Both the position numbers and the translations under genes were made by a program. Below the pieces are notes generated by a model, which was not told where the DNA came from, did no database searches, and saw only the letters and a program-made list of their open reading frames with translations. Below are positions 52,621 through 60,533 of a stretch of DNA of 64,000 nucleotides, in pieces; within the stretch, counting starts at the first letter, position 1; each line of letters begins with the position of its first letter. The stretch covers positions 1-64,000 of the forward strand of contig NZ_JAROCC010000003.1 of NCBI RefSeq assembly GCF_030433715.1, written 5' to 3'. The DNA is from Sporosarcina highlanderae. Lineage in GTDB: Bacteria; Bacillota; Bacilli; Bacillales_A; Planococcaceae.

Positions 52621-53365
52621 ATATACTCTATTTGAAAATGCGACCATACTGGAAGCATTGCAACAAATTGAACTGAACAAAAAAGGATTTGTCATCGTTG
52701 TAGATTCTGATTTTATTGTAAAAGGAACAATGACAGATGGGGATATTAGAAGATCTTTATTAAAGGGAGAAAACTTGACCTCTATTACAACCGATATCTT
52801 ATCCGGTGAATTTTCTTTTATTAATGTAGATGATTCTTTTGATAAAGTAATAAGCTTTTTCAAAGAATCAAAAATCGAATTTTTGCCTATTGTTAATAAT
52901 GAAGGGATGCTAGTTAATGTGTTGACTAAGGTCCAGTTACATACGGCTTTACTTGAAGGTATAGAGTGGGATTTAAGAAATGATTTTTCATTATTAGATG
53001 GACATACGATTGATCACGAAATTTACAATCGACCATGGGGATATTATAAAACCGTCTTCCTAAGCGATTATTCGAGAGCAAAAATTATCCATGTAAATCC
53101 AGGTGAGGAATTGAGTCTCCAAAAACATAAAAAGCGAGAAGAACACTGGGTGATAGTAAAAGGCGAAGGTGAATTGACAATTGGAGAAAGTATTCGGTAC
53201 GTTAGTGAGGGATCTTATATTTATATACCTAAAGGTTGTAAACATAGAATTTCGAATAAATCCCAATCTATCCCCTTAATGATTTCAGAGGTACAGTTAG
53301 GGAGTTATTTTGGCGAGGATGATATTATTCGTTATGAAGATAAATATGGAAGGTTAGATTTGTAA
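52607..53365 (+). CDS. CBS-pair / type II phosphomannose-isomerase-like cupin fusion
   Basis: A 252-aa fusion. Residues about 1-115 are two CBS motifs (GFVIVVDSDFIVKGTMTDGDIRRSLLKG; FLPIVNNEGMLVNVLTKVQLH), an adenylate-sensing module. Residues about 140-250 match the C-terminal cupin of ManC/AlgA-type proteins (NRPWGYYKTVF, PGEELSLQKHKKREEHWVIVKGEGELTIG, YIYIPKGCKHRISN), which carries mannose-6-phosphate isomerase activity. The nucleotidyltransferase half of ManC is absent. ATG at 52607 lies inside the end of the previous gene. Confidence 0.8.
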   Translation: MNLTKYTLFENATILEALQQIELNKKGFVIVVDSDFIVKGTMTDGDIRRSLLKGENLTSITTDILSGEFSFINVDDSFDKVISFFKESKIEFLPIVNNEGMLVNVLTKVQLHTALLEGIEWDLRNDFSLLDGHTIDHEIYNRPWGYYKTVFLSDYSRAKIIHVNPGEELSLQKHKKREEHWVIVKGEGELTIGESIRYVSEGSYIYIPKGCKHRISNKSQSIPLMISEVQLGSYFGEDDIIRYEDKYGRLDL

Positions 53366-54220
53366 ATGGATACTCAAATAAAGTGCTATCTTTGTGGGTC
53401 AATTAATTATAGTGTAAGACATGATAAAGTGAGGGATTCAAATCAAATAAGGGTTTTAGAATGTAATAGGTGCCAATTGGTTTATCTATCATCAATCGAT
53501 CACATTACAGATAAATTCTATGAAGAATCAGGAATGCTGTCCGGTAGATTTAACATTAAAGAATATCGAGCAAACTCGCTACGGGATGATAAGAGGAGGG
53601 CAAGATATATTGATGATAATATCATAAATAAAGCAATGTTAGATTTTGGATGCGGCGGCGGTGGTTTACTTCATCTATTAAAAGAGAGAACAAGTCGAAT
53701 AGCTGGCCTTGAACTTGATAAAACGTTACATAAAATGATTAATGATGAAGGGATTACGTGTTATCAAGAGTTGGGTGATATTAAAGAGAAATTTGATTAT
53801 ATTACAATGTTCCACGTAATAGAACATCTGCCAAATCCTATTCAAGTATTGGTTGAACTAAGAAAGTATTTAGTGCCGAATGGAAAAATAATAATAGAAG
53901 TACCAAATTCTGAAGATGCATTATTAACACTCTATAAAAATGAGGCATTTGCAAACTTTACATATTGGAGTTGTCATTTGTTTTTATTCAATGCTTCTAC
54001 TCTACAGGAGTTATTTAAACAAGCAGGATATAGGGTCAATTACATAAAACAAGTGCAGAGGTACCCATTAAGTAATCATTTGTATTGGCAATCCAATCAA
54101 TTGCCTGGCGGACATAAAGAATGGAATTTTTTAAATAACTCAGTACTTGATAAGGAATATGAAAGTCAATTAGCAGCTATAGGTAAATGTGATACTTTAC
54201 TTGCTGAAATATCATTATAA
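53366..54220 (+). CDS. Zinc-ribbon class I SAM methyltransferase
   Basis: A 284-aa protein with an N-terminal zinc ribbon (CYLCG ... CNRC, Cys 7, 10, 33, 36) and a Rossmann methyltransferase (AMLDFGCGGGGLLHLL, motif I; FDYITMFHVIEHLPNP, motif II; GKIIIEVPN). Such proteins methylate sugars or sugar-nucleotides in surface glycan clusters; O-methylation of the flagellar sugar is the natural guess. Starts immediately at the previous stop codon. The 225 bases after it (54221-54444) hold nothing I can support. Confidence 0.85.
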   Translation: MDTQIKCYLCGSINYSVRHDKVRDSNQIRVLECNRCQLVYLSSIDHITDKFYEESGMLSGRFNIKEYRANSLRDDKRRARYIDDNIINKAMLDFGCGGGGLLHLLKERTSRIAGLELDKTLHKMINDEGITCYQELGDIKEKFDYITMFHVIEHLPNPIQVLVELRKYLVPNGKIIIEVPNSEDALLTLYKNEAFANFTYWSCHLFLFNASTLQELFKQAGYRVNYIKQVQRYPLSNHLYWQSNQLPGGHKEWNFLNNSVLDKEYESQLAAIGKCDTLLAEISL

Positions 54221-54444
54221 TTGGAATCTTATTCAAAGAGAGTAGCCTTAACAATGAATATTATATGTGTAATTGAAAATCAGCATTATCAGAAATCCAG
54301 TAATGATTGAATATCGAAGTTAATTAATTGCATAATATGTTTAAATAAAATGTTCGAAGAGGTAGCCGGGAACATTGTTGAGTAGGAGTTTTTAAGGGGA
54401 GACTGTGGAAGAAGTGTTCTTGGAGTATCAGGTTCTCATTAGCG

Positions 54445-54545
54445 GTAACTCCCTATACTGGGAATGTGAGTTGAAATCGATTACGATTCGAAGACGAAAA
54501 ATTTTTATTTTAGTCACTCCCTATATAGGGAGTGTGAATTGAAAT
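54445..54545 (+). CRISPR. Relic CRISPR mini-array (2 degenerate repeats, 1 spacer)
   Basis: Two 33-base repeat relatives at 54445-54477 (7 differences from the main repeat) and 54513-54545 (2 differences), separated by 35 bases, exactly the spacer size of the main array. Both share changes at repeat positions 11 and 25 (G to A), so they come from a variant lineage. They have the same orientation as the main array and stand at the 3' end of the cas operon, where cas4-cas1-cas2 would be expected. Confidence 0.8.
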
Positions 54546-54638
54546 TGCCATAGGGGAACTGGAAACGGTAAACGTGAGGGGCCACCCCCTGTATCAGCAT
54601 GACTAGAATAAAAATTCATTAGTAGCTACAAATCAAAG

Positions 54639-54674
54639 AAGATTGCCCATTATTAATAGCTCCCGGGCAATCTT
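54639..54674. terminator. Terminator hairpin behind the cas operon
   Basis: Perfect 10-bp stem AAGATTGCCC/GGGCAATCTT (54639-54648 with 54665-54674) 14 bases after the cas7 stop on the minus strand; TTTT follows on the plus strand. Confidence 0.65.
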
Positions 54675-54688
54675 TTCCAATTATATGC

Positions 54689-55612
54689 TTAATAGATGAG
54701 TTGCCTTTCCTTCATCGCCACAACCTCATGCAAGGTAACCCCTTCCATTTCCGCTTCCTCGATATACAGTTTATAGTCTGTTACAGCACGTGCGGTTTCC
54801 ACTTCATCTTTTTTATTGATCTGAATTTTGTCAAACAGCATATGGGACGGCGCGTTTCCAAATTTACTCTCATGTTTAAAAACATACAATCCACGGGTTG
54901 CCATAATTCCTCTAGCAGCGGAGTGGTCAAGATCCCACATATTGACGAGTGATTCCCAGAATACTTCAAGGTCCTCTTTTTGGACACCAGTTTGTGCAGC
55001 TAATGCAGGTGTATAATAGCCATAGGCGACGTAGAGTCCATATGGTACGTAAGCTTTCCGTCCCATCTGGCCGTGGCGGGCTTCTGCTTCATCATCACTT
55101 GCATCCTTTTGGGCATCGTTGGCATTTGTCAGAGCTACCCTTGTGATTGTCATGTCAAAAGGGGTAATGGGGTCGATGGACCTGGCGAAAGTTAATTGCA
55201 GGGGACCGCGGACTTGTCCGGCATTATATTGTTTTCCAGACATTACTGCTCCAAACATACGTACATCATAGTAATTTGAGCACATCCAGTTCCGTGCATC
55301 TTTCACGGTATTGGCAGAAGGTTTTTCTTCATTTTCATATCCTAATGCCTCGTATGATTTCTGCTGTTCACGTGAAAGGATTCCTCGATGTTTCACATAG
55401 ATATCAAAACCTTTCTGATCGCCGCGCGTTATTTGTACGTAATTGCGGATTTTCCTTTTTAGTGCGACGTCCGTGACAAGTCCTTGCATCGTTTCGACAT
55501 CGACACGCGGAAGATTGCCGGCATCTGGATCTCCGTTCGGATTGCCGTCCCGCACGTCAAAAACCAACATGAAATCATACCGTTTTTCTGGATCATTTAA
55601 TTGGCTGTACAT
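54689..55612 (-). CDS. cas7c: Type I-C Cascade backbone protein Cas7c (Csd2)
   Basis: A 307-aa RAMP protein forming the crRNA-coating backbone. N-terminal signature YDFMLVFDVRDGNPNGDPDAG, LPRVD and TDVALKRKIRNYVQ; later GQVRGPLQLTFARSIDPI and the Cas7 C-terminal VTDYKLYIEEAEMEGVTLHEV. I start at the ATG at 55612, preceded by GGGAGGACATCGA and overlapping the cas8c end by 16 bases; the 55636 start would lie deeper in cas8c without ribosome site. Last gene of the operon: cas4, cas1 and cas2 do not follow. Confidence 0.92.
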   Translation of the reverse strand: MYSQLNDPEKRYDFMLVFDVRDGNPNGDPDAGNLPRVDVETMQGLVTDVALKRKIRNYVQITRGDQKGFDIYVKHRGILSREQQKSYEALGYENEEKPSANTVKDARNWMCSNYYDVRMFGAVMSGKQYNAGQVRGPLQLTFARSIDPITPFDMTITRVALTNANDAQKDASDDEAEARHGQMGRKAYVPYGLYVAYGYYTPALAAQTGVQKEDLEVFWESLVNMWDLDHSAARGIMATRGLYVFKHESKFGNAPSHMLFDKIQINKKDEVETARAVTDYKLYIEEAEMEGVTLHEVVAMKERQLIY

Positions 55613-56043
55613 TCGATGTCCTCCCTTTTTGTCCATAAATCTTCTTTTTCGTGATAGTATCCGAGTGCGAACTCTGCCTGCTCCGTTAACTTCATAGTTG
55701 CAGGCAATTTGTCAATTGTAATTAACAGTTTGCTTAGCCTTTTGTCTAAGTTGATTGCACGTCCTTTATTTTTGCCGCTGATTTTCACTAAATGGTATTG
55801 TGCGTTTTTAATCAGCATGCCTGTAATTGCTCTTGGGGCAGTTGAAGCCGAGCCGAAATACCGGCTGCTTAGCGTATCTTTTGATCCTGTTGCTTCTCCG
55901 TGTATTTTCTCCATTACTGCAAAGACCCTTCCTAACATGTAGGCAGGTGCGGTATTCGTTACGTCCGTTTTCACGGTCCACTCTCTCCCCTCATTTTGAC
56001 TGATTAACCAACTTTTTAAGACAGCAGCATGTGTAGGAAACAT
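55597..56043 (-). CDS. Possible internal Cas11c small subunit within cas8c
   Basis: In type I-C systems the small Cascade subunit Cas11c is made from an internal start in cas8c. In-frame Met396 (56043) is preceded by GAGGGTGCG, a fair ribosome site, and would give a 148-aa C-terminal product. Met439 (55914), after AGGAAGGG, would give 105 aa. I list the first. Known Cas11c is about 120 aa, so neither fits perfectly. Confidence 0.35.
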   Translation of the reverse strand: MFPTHAAVLKSWLISQNEGREWTVKTDVTNTAPAYMLGRVFAVMEKIHGEATGSKDTLSSRYFGSASTAPRAITGMLIKNAQYHLVKISGKNKGRAINLDKRLSKLLITIDKLPATMKLTEQAEFALGYYHEKEDLWTKREDIECTAN

Positions 56044-57228
56044 CGCACCCTCTGCTTGGATTCGCTTCAGCAGGGCAATTAGGATGCGGCCAGGTAAAGG
56101 AGTACTTCGGAATGTCCAGTTGAACCATTCCTGCACATCTACCCGTTTTAGCTGGGTGCTCGGTTTTTGATAGATGGTTCCAGCTAACGTATATATGCTA
56201 TACAGTCGGCCACGACCGATTTCCTGAGCTTCCAAAAACCGAATGATTCGTTCTTGGATGACTCCCATCGACTCTTCCAAGTAGCCCCTTACGACAAGAC
56301 GTCCTTTATTTGCGGATAAGATCAGAAGACAGAAATCGTTGAAATTTGCTTTTTCCTGACGTCCTTTGAATACCTGTTGATACTGATCTTTCATTTCGTT
56401 TAGATTAGCTTCATGCAAGAAAGGCATCGCGGTAACAACATTGGCATTGGTTGATTTGCCTCGCAACCAATAGACATACGTAACATCACCTACTGAAAAC
56501 ATATGTTCACCGTGATTTACATTCGGATCTCGTTGTAAGAGATACTCCAATGCCTGTCCGTATTTTAGCTCGCATTCGTAGCAGGTGGGAGAAATTAAAG
56601 AGTTCTTTAAGTTATGAGATTCATAGGCATTTTTATTGGCAGAAATCATTTTAGTTCGTTCTCTGTTTACGACAAAATTGATTGAATGACGCTCCATTGC
56701 AGGAGCCTCTTCTCCACAAAAGTAACATTGTGTTACAAAAGAATTGCTATCTGGCTTCGGTTGGACGCGTCTTGACCAAAATTTCTGTACTGTTTTTGAT
56801 TCATGCAAGTATCGTTCATCTTCAATACGAAATACGAGAAAATCGCCAATTTTCATCTTATCTGGTACGAGGATGGGTTGATTAAGCGCTTTAAGCAAGG
56901 CTTTCGCATCTCTGTCGTTTGTTTCAGCAACATATTCTTCTAACATTTGCATGTAAGCTTTATGGCGCACTGCACTTCTGTCCTTGTCTTGTCCTCCAGC
57001 AGACCATCCAAATGTATAGTCAGGTTTATCAACGAGTAGGATAGGAGTTGCCCCGCTGCCTGAACGAGCTATCGATGGGACGGTCATCTCTATCCGTTCC
57101 GCTTCGTTGAATGTAAGCCGGTCACCGTCAATATCTACAATCCAATCGATTCTTTTCTTTTGAAATCCAATGGGTGGAAATAGATCTGGATGCTCTTCAG
57201 CGAACTCAATCAGGCGCTTAACGAACAA
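55597..57228 (-). CDS. cas8c: Type I-C Cascade large subunit Cas8c (Csd1)
   Basis: A 543-aa Csd1-family protein, which recognises the PAM and, with Cas5/Cas7, displays crRNA. Zinc-like Cys pairs CYFCG (168, 171) and CYEC (216, 219), family pieces YTFGWSAGGQDKDRSAVRH, LSANKGRLVVRGYLE, and a C-terminal helical part (AYMLGRVFAVMEKIHGEA; LSSRYFGSASTAPRAI). A little shorter than many Csd1 (about 570-620 aa). TTG start at 57228 six bases after GGAGGTG, overlapping the end of cas5c by 11 bases. Confidence 0.92.
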   Translation of the reverse strand: MFVKRLIEFAEEHPDLFPPIGFQKKRIDWIVDIDGDRLTFNEAERIEMTVPSIARSGSGATPILLVDKPDYTFGWSAGGQDKDRSAVRHKAYMQMLEEYVAETNDRDAKALLKALNQPILVPDKMKIGDFLVFRIEDERYLHESKTVQKFWSRRVQPKPDSNSFVTQCYFCGEEAPAMERHSINFVVNRERTKMISANKNAYESHNLKNSLISPTCYECELKYGQALEYLLQRDPNVNHGEHMFSVGDVTYVYWLRGKSTNANVVTAMPFLHEANLNEMKDQYQQVFKGRQEKANFNDFCLLILSANKGRLVVRGYLEESMGVIQERIIRFLEAQEIGRGRLYSIYTLAGTIYQKPSTQLKRVDVQEWFNWTFRSTPLPGRILIALLKRIQAEGAMFPTHAAVLKSWLISQNEGREWTVKTDVTNTAPAYMLGRVFAVMEKIHGEATGSKDTLSSRYFGSASTAPRAITGMLIKNAQYHLVKISGKNKGRAINLDKRLSKLLITIDKLPATMKLTEQAEFALGYYHEKEDLWTKREDIECTAN

Positions 57229-57874
57229 AGCTTTTCACCTCCTCGAATAGATGCTCGGGAATATGCATAACACCATCTTGGACAGAAGCATTGAAAAAGA
57301 ATGGAATTACTGTTGTCCCGTTTTGCGGATACCGATAATCGAAAAACATCGGCCCGATTTCCTCTGTCCACTTAATCGGCGTATCTGTTGCAGACACAGG
57401 ACCGAAATTAGCTGAAAACTCTCGGGTGCCAAGATACGGTCTTGAAAAACATTGTCCTTTTTGAATTCGCCGGGTAAACATAGCCTCATATTTTTCAATC
57501 GGCTGCTGTGTGTCAGGTTGTAGAACGATTTCCGCGCGGATGATATATGCTGCATCCTTGAGATACAGGCTGTGCCGTAGTTGCCGCATATCATCTGCGT
57601 ACCTATCTTCCGGTTGCTCGATAAATTTCTTGGTGATCGTAGCCTTATTTTCCACTTCATTTCTAACTATGGAGTGAAAGATGGGAGGCTTTAAGACAGA
57701 AATAGAACAGATACGATACCGAAACTCTGGTTTCCAAAGGATTGCTTCCAAAATACCCCGAGCAGCCGAGGCGGTCATGAGTGGATAAGATACCCGTTCC
57801 ACTTTTCCTTCCGGACGTGTGAATAGTGCACCATCTCCCCAAACTTTCACCTGTACTTTTGTAGTTTTTCTCAA
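57218..57874 (-). CDS. cas5c: Type I-C Cas5c (Cas5d) pre-crRNA endonuclease
   Basis: A 218-aa Cas5d-type RAMP (VKVWGDGALFTRPEGKVERVSYPLMTASAARGILEAI is the family start; RRIQKGQCFSRPYLGTREFSANF). In type I-C, which lacks Cas6, this protein cuts pre-crRNA at the base of the repeat hairpin, leaving an 11-base handle, and caps the crRNA 5' end. TTG start preceded by AGGGGGGAA. It should process both the array and the solitary repeat at 60172-60222. Confidence 0.92.
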   Translation of the reverse strand: MRKTTKVQVKVWGDGALFTRPEGKVERVSYPLMTASAARGILEAILWKPEFRYRICSISVLKPPIFHSIVRNEVENKATITKKFIEQPEDRYADDMRQLRHSLYLKDAAYIIRAEIVLQPDTQQPIEKYEAMFTRRIQKGQCFSRPYLGTREFSANFGPVSATDTPIKWTEEIGPMFFDYRYPQNGTTVIPFFFNASVQDGVMHIPEHLFEEVKSFVR

Positions 57875-57886
57875 CCGATTCCCCCC

Positions 57887-59989
57887 TTAAATTAGTAAAA
57901 TACCAAGCTCATCGTCGTAAGGACCTGTCCAGACAGGAATTCCTTTAATATATTCAATATGGTGGTGCATAGAAAAAGGAGCTTGGGCAGTATATGGCTG
58001 TACCTTTCTCCACCAAAGTCGTGTTTTATTTTCATCAAGCCATCCTTGCTGAAATCCACTTGACTGCGGGCAAAGAACAGTGATACCATGCGAGTCAATC
58101 ATTTTAAACTTTTCCGCCATTGTTTCAAACTGAAGAGTATCCTTCTCGGTAATAGGCGATTTTTTAAAATCCAAGTCAAGGACTCTTCTATAATAAGAAG
58201 CCATCGTAGAAGAAGAATAAAATACTGATGTCCCATTCTCTTTTAAAAGCCGTTCTAATTGCCGAACTCCTGACTCATAAGAAGGGGACGGATAATTCGG
58301 TTTAGGCCAAGTAAATAAATATACTTGTCCAAGTACTTGCTCACTATAACGATTGCATCGGCCGGCAGCTTGTATAATAGCAGGCAAAGGAGCCATTTCA
58401 CGGAATAAACACTGAAAGGATAAGTCTATCCCCGATTCCAATAACGATGTTGAGATGACGAGTGGACGATTTTTTATCTTCCCTCTGATTTTCTTAACCT
58501 TTTCTTCCCGTGCGTTTGCGGTGAGGGATGTGGATAAATGGTATACTGGCCGATCAGGAAATTGTTTGACCGCAAGTTTATAAAGCTGCTGTGCGCGTTT
58601 GCGCGTATTAACGATAATAAGAGTGGAATCGTTAGTTACCTTTTCTAACAGGCTTTGTTCAGTCAATTGACCCAATAAGGAATAGTTAACCCTTCGAGGT
58701 GTTTCGACAGGAGGAGCGATAACTTTGGGTAGATGATGCAACTTCAGTTCTTGTATTGCTTTACTAGTGGTGAGGGGCAGGGGTGTTGCGCTAACAAGCA
58801 AGACGGTCATGTCAAAATGCTCTTGTAATACATCTAACATCTTTAATATTGATGGAAGTAGCTGTGAAGGAAGTAAGTGAAATTCATCTAAAATCAAAAC
58901 GCTTCCAACCAGACGATGCACTTTGCGCAGCTTCCAAGGCTTGTTGGAAAATATACTGTCGAACAGTTGGACAGTCGTCGTTACAATGAAATTTCGATCC
59001 CAATTTTCTATCGCCAGGCGTGCACCGCTCGTTGTCTCTTCTTCGTTTGAAATAGTTTTCGGGTGAAAGGCGCTATGATCTTCAATTACATGCTCTTTGC
59101 CGAACAAATCCCTGTAAAGGGCACTAATTTCCGAAGTTAGTGTAATGAGCGGGAGTGCCGTGATAATACGAGACTTGTTGAATCTCTTGGCATGCTCCAA
59201 GGCGAATGCTAAGCTGGCAAGGGTTTTTCCGTAGCCTGTGGGTAATGTAAGTTCGAAATATGAACCAACTTCAGTGCCTTTTAGCTCCGCTGCTTCTCTA
59301 AATGCAGTTAGTTTGTTTTCAGGAAACTTCCTGACGAATGCATGAAATTTTCCTTGGAATGTATGAAAGGGAAAAGCATCATAAACTCTTTTAGATGAAC
59401 GTTCTTTGTTGAAATAAGCTTCCGTATCCAACCAATCCGCATCTATAACTGCACTAAATACAAATCTTGTTAAAGCTGCACAATAGATCGGGTCATGCCA
59501 TTGTGGCAGGGCAGGAAGATTACGGAATACTTCTGCTTGTTCTAAAACGAATTGCTTTACTTCTGCCGAAAAACCTTCATCTGAAAACTCATCATATAGT
59601 TTTAAGAATGAATGATTCATGTCATATAATCCGCGATGGTGACCGGCAATCATGTTTTCTATTAAATAGGAAATCGTCAGGTGTGAGTGTGTGAGGGAAG
59701 ACCTATGTAAAGAAAATAAATAGGCGCCTGGTAACGCATGTTTGACGGAACCCCTGTGTGCAATTTGTGTTTTAACATAGGATTGGAAATCAGGATGAGC
59801 TTTACCGATATCATGACATAGCGCAACGATCGATGAGAGTCTGCCTTTATCAAAAGGATTGGTAAATTCTGCGGCACGCCGTCCGACCGCATGTAAGTGG
59901 TCAGATAACTGATGAGGATCATTAGGAGAAGATGGGTTGAAATGCGCTATTAAAGCGTTTGATAGTCTAAGAGTCATGTCACTTTTCAC
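57887..59989 (-). CDS. cas3: Type I-C Cas3 nuclease-helicase
   Basis: A 700-aa effector. N-terminal HD nuclease: SDHLHAVG, ALCHDIGKAHPDFQ (His59-Asp60), HALPGA, AGHHRG. SF2 helicase: LTLPTGYGKT (Walker A, to residue 256), ILDEFHLLP (Asp368-Glu369), VSATPLPLT (motif III), STSLLESGIDLSF and IQAAGRCNRYSE (motifs V/VI). All key residues are visible, so interference should be possible. Probable GTG start at 59989 with AAGGA upstream; ATG at 59977 is an alternative. First gene of cas3-cas5c-cas8c-cas7c. Confidence 0.94.
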   Translation of the reverse strand: MKSDMTLRLSNALIAHFNPSSPNDPHQLSDHLHAVGRRAAEFTNPFDKGRLSSIVALCHDIGKAHPDFQSYVKTQIAHRGSVKHALPGAYLFSLHRSSLTHSHLTISYLIENMIAGHHRGLYDMNHSFLKLYDEFSDEGFSAEVKQFVLEQAEVFRNLPALPQWHDPIYCAALTRFVFSAVIDADWLDTEAYFNKERSSKRVYDAFPFHTFQGKFHAFVRKFPENKLTAFREAAELKGTEVGSYFELTLPTGYGKTLASLAFALEHAKRFNKSRIITALPLITLTSEISALYRDLFGKEHVIEDHSAFHPKTISNEEETTSGARLAIENWDRNFIVTTTVQLFDSIFSNKPWKLRKVHRLVGSVLILDEFHLLPSQLLPSILKMLDVLQEHFDMTVLLVSATPLPLTTSKAIQELKLHHLPKVIAPPVETPRRVNYSLLGQLTEQSLLEKVTNDSTLIIVNTRKRAQQLYKLAVKQFPDRPVYHLSTSLTANAREEKVKKIRGKIKNRPLVISTSLLESGIDLSFQCLFREMAPLPAIIQAAGRCNRYSEQVLGQVYLFTWPKPNYPSPSYESGVRQLERLLKENGTSVFYSSSTMASYYRRVLDLDFKKSPITEKDTLQFETMAEKFKMIDSHGITVLCPQSSGFQQGWLDENKTRLWWRKVQPYTAQAPFSMHHHIEYIKGIPVWTGPYDDELGILLI

Positions 59990-60083
59990 ACATCCTTCTT
60001 AAAAAGAAATTAGGATAGAGAAATTTGGCGGAAAAAAGATAATCTTTAATTGACGGAACTCTTAGATGAATTAGATTAACGAT

Positions 60084-60112
60084 AACATATAACAAGATTG
60101 AATTAATGTCAA
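60084..60112 (-). promoter_or_regulatory. cas operon promoter carrying a TTC-flanked pseudo-target
   Basis: On the minus strand TTGACA (60112-60107), 17 bases, TATGTT (60089-60084); predicted start near 60077 and a leader of about 88 bases to cas3. The -35/-10 spacer contains TTC (60102-60100) followed by AATCTTGTT (60099-60091), which equals the first nine bases of the pseudo-spacer of the adjacent CreR-like RNA. Confidence 0.7.
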
Positions 60113-60117
60113 TGGAA

Positions 60118-60222
60118 ATGAAAATAACCCTCCAACAAGTTAGGAGGGCGGCTAAACATCAAAACAAGATTGTTTCAATCCACTGTCCGCGAATCAAATG
60201 GAACTTATCTATTCGATGACAG
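60118..60222 (-). ncRNA. CreR-like regulatory crRNA (solitary degenerate repeat plus pseudo-spacer)
   Basis: Read 5' to 3' on the minus strand: hairpin CTGTC-AT-CGAAT, 16-base loop, ATTCG-CG-GACAG (60222-60183), directly followed by TGGATTGAAAC (60182-60172), which differs from the 11-base array handle TGGATTGAAAT only at the last base. Then pseudo-spacer AATCTTGTTTTGATG... from 60171, then a terminator stem CCCTCC/GGAGGG (60148-60128) and TTATTTT. The repeat stem sequence is not conserved but a hairpin ends at the same place, as Cas5c needs. Seed plus PAM match the cas promoter. A clear promoter for this RNA was not found. Confidence 0.75.
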
Positions 60223-60377
60223 GCAAATGCAGCTTATTTTTTATGCAAGTTTAACAGCAATTTAGTTTATTAGCTAATATAAAATTTATTTAGCCACTCA
60301 AAAAGTCTGAGTTTTAATTTACCAAGCAATAAAGGATTTCCTACATAAATTCGATTTTTCAAGTCAAAATGAAAAAT

Positions 60378-60533
60378 GCGAACCCTAAGTGAACATGAAA
60401 AACTTGGGAGGTTCGCGCATGAAAGAAGCAAGGATATCTCATATACAGGTGATTTGTAATGATGAAATTGTATATAGGGAACAGGCAGACACAATATATT
60501 GAAGATGGTATAATGCAGATACAATATTTTGCA
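60378..60533 (+). promoter_or_regulatory. CRISPR leader with array promoter
   Basis: Contains the inverted repeat GCGAACC (60378-60384) / GGTTCGC (60410-60416), which I recognise from type I-C leaders, and ends TTTTGCA right before repeat 1, also typical. CAGACA (60486-60491), 17 bases, TATAAT (60509-60514) would start transcription about 13 bases before the first repeat. The stretch 60223-60377 upstream is AT-rich and holds nothing else I can name. Confidence 0.7.

Noticed and set aside
54220..54689. Search for cas4, cas1 or cas2 behind cas7
   Set aside because: Only about 470 bases, with no credible frame; it holds a relic repeat pair and a hairpin.
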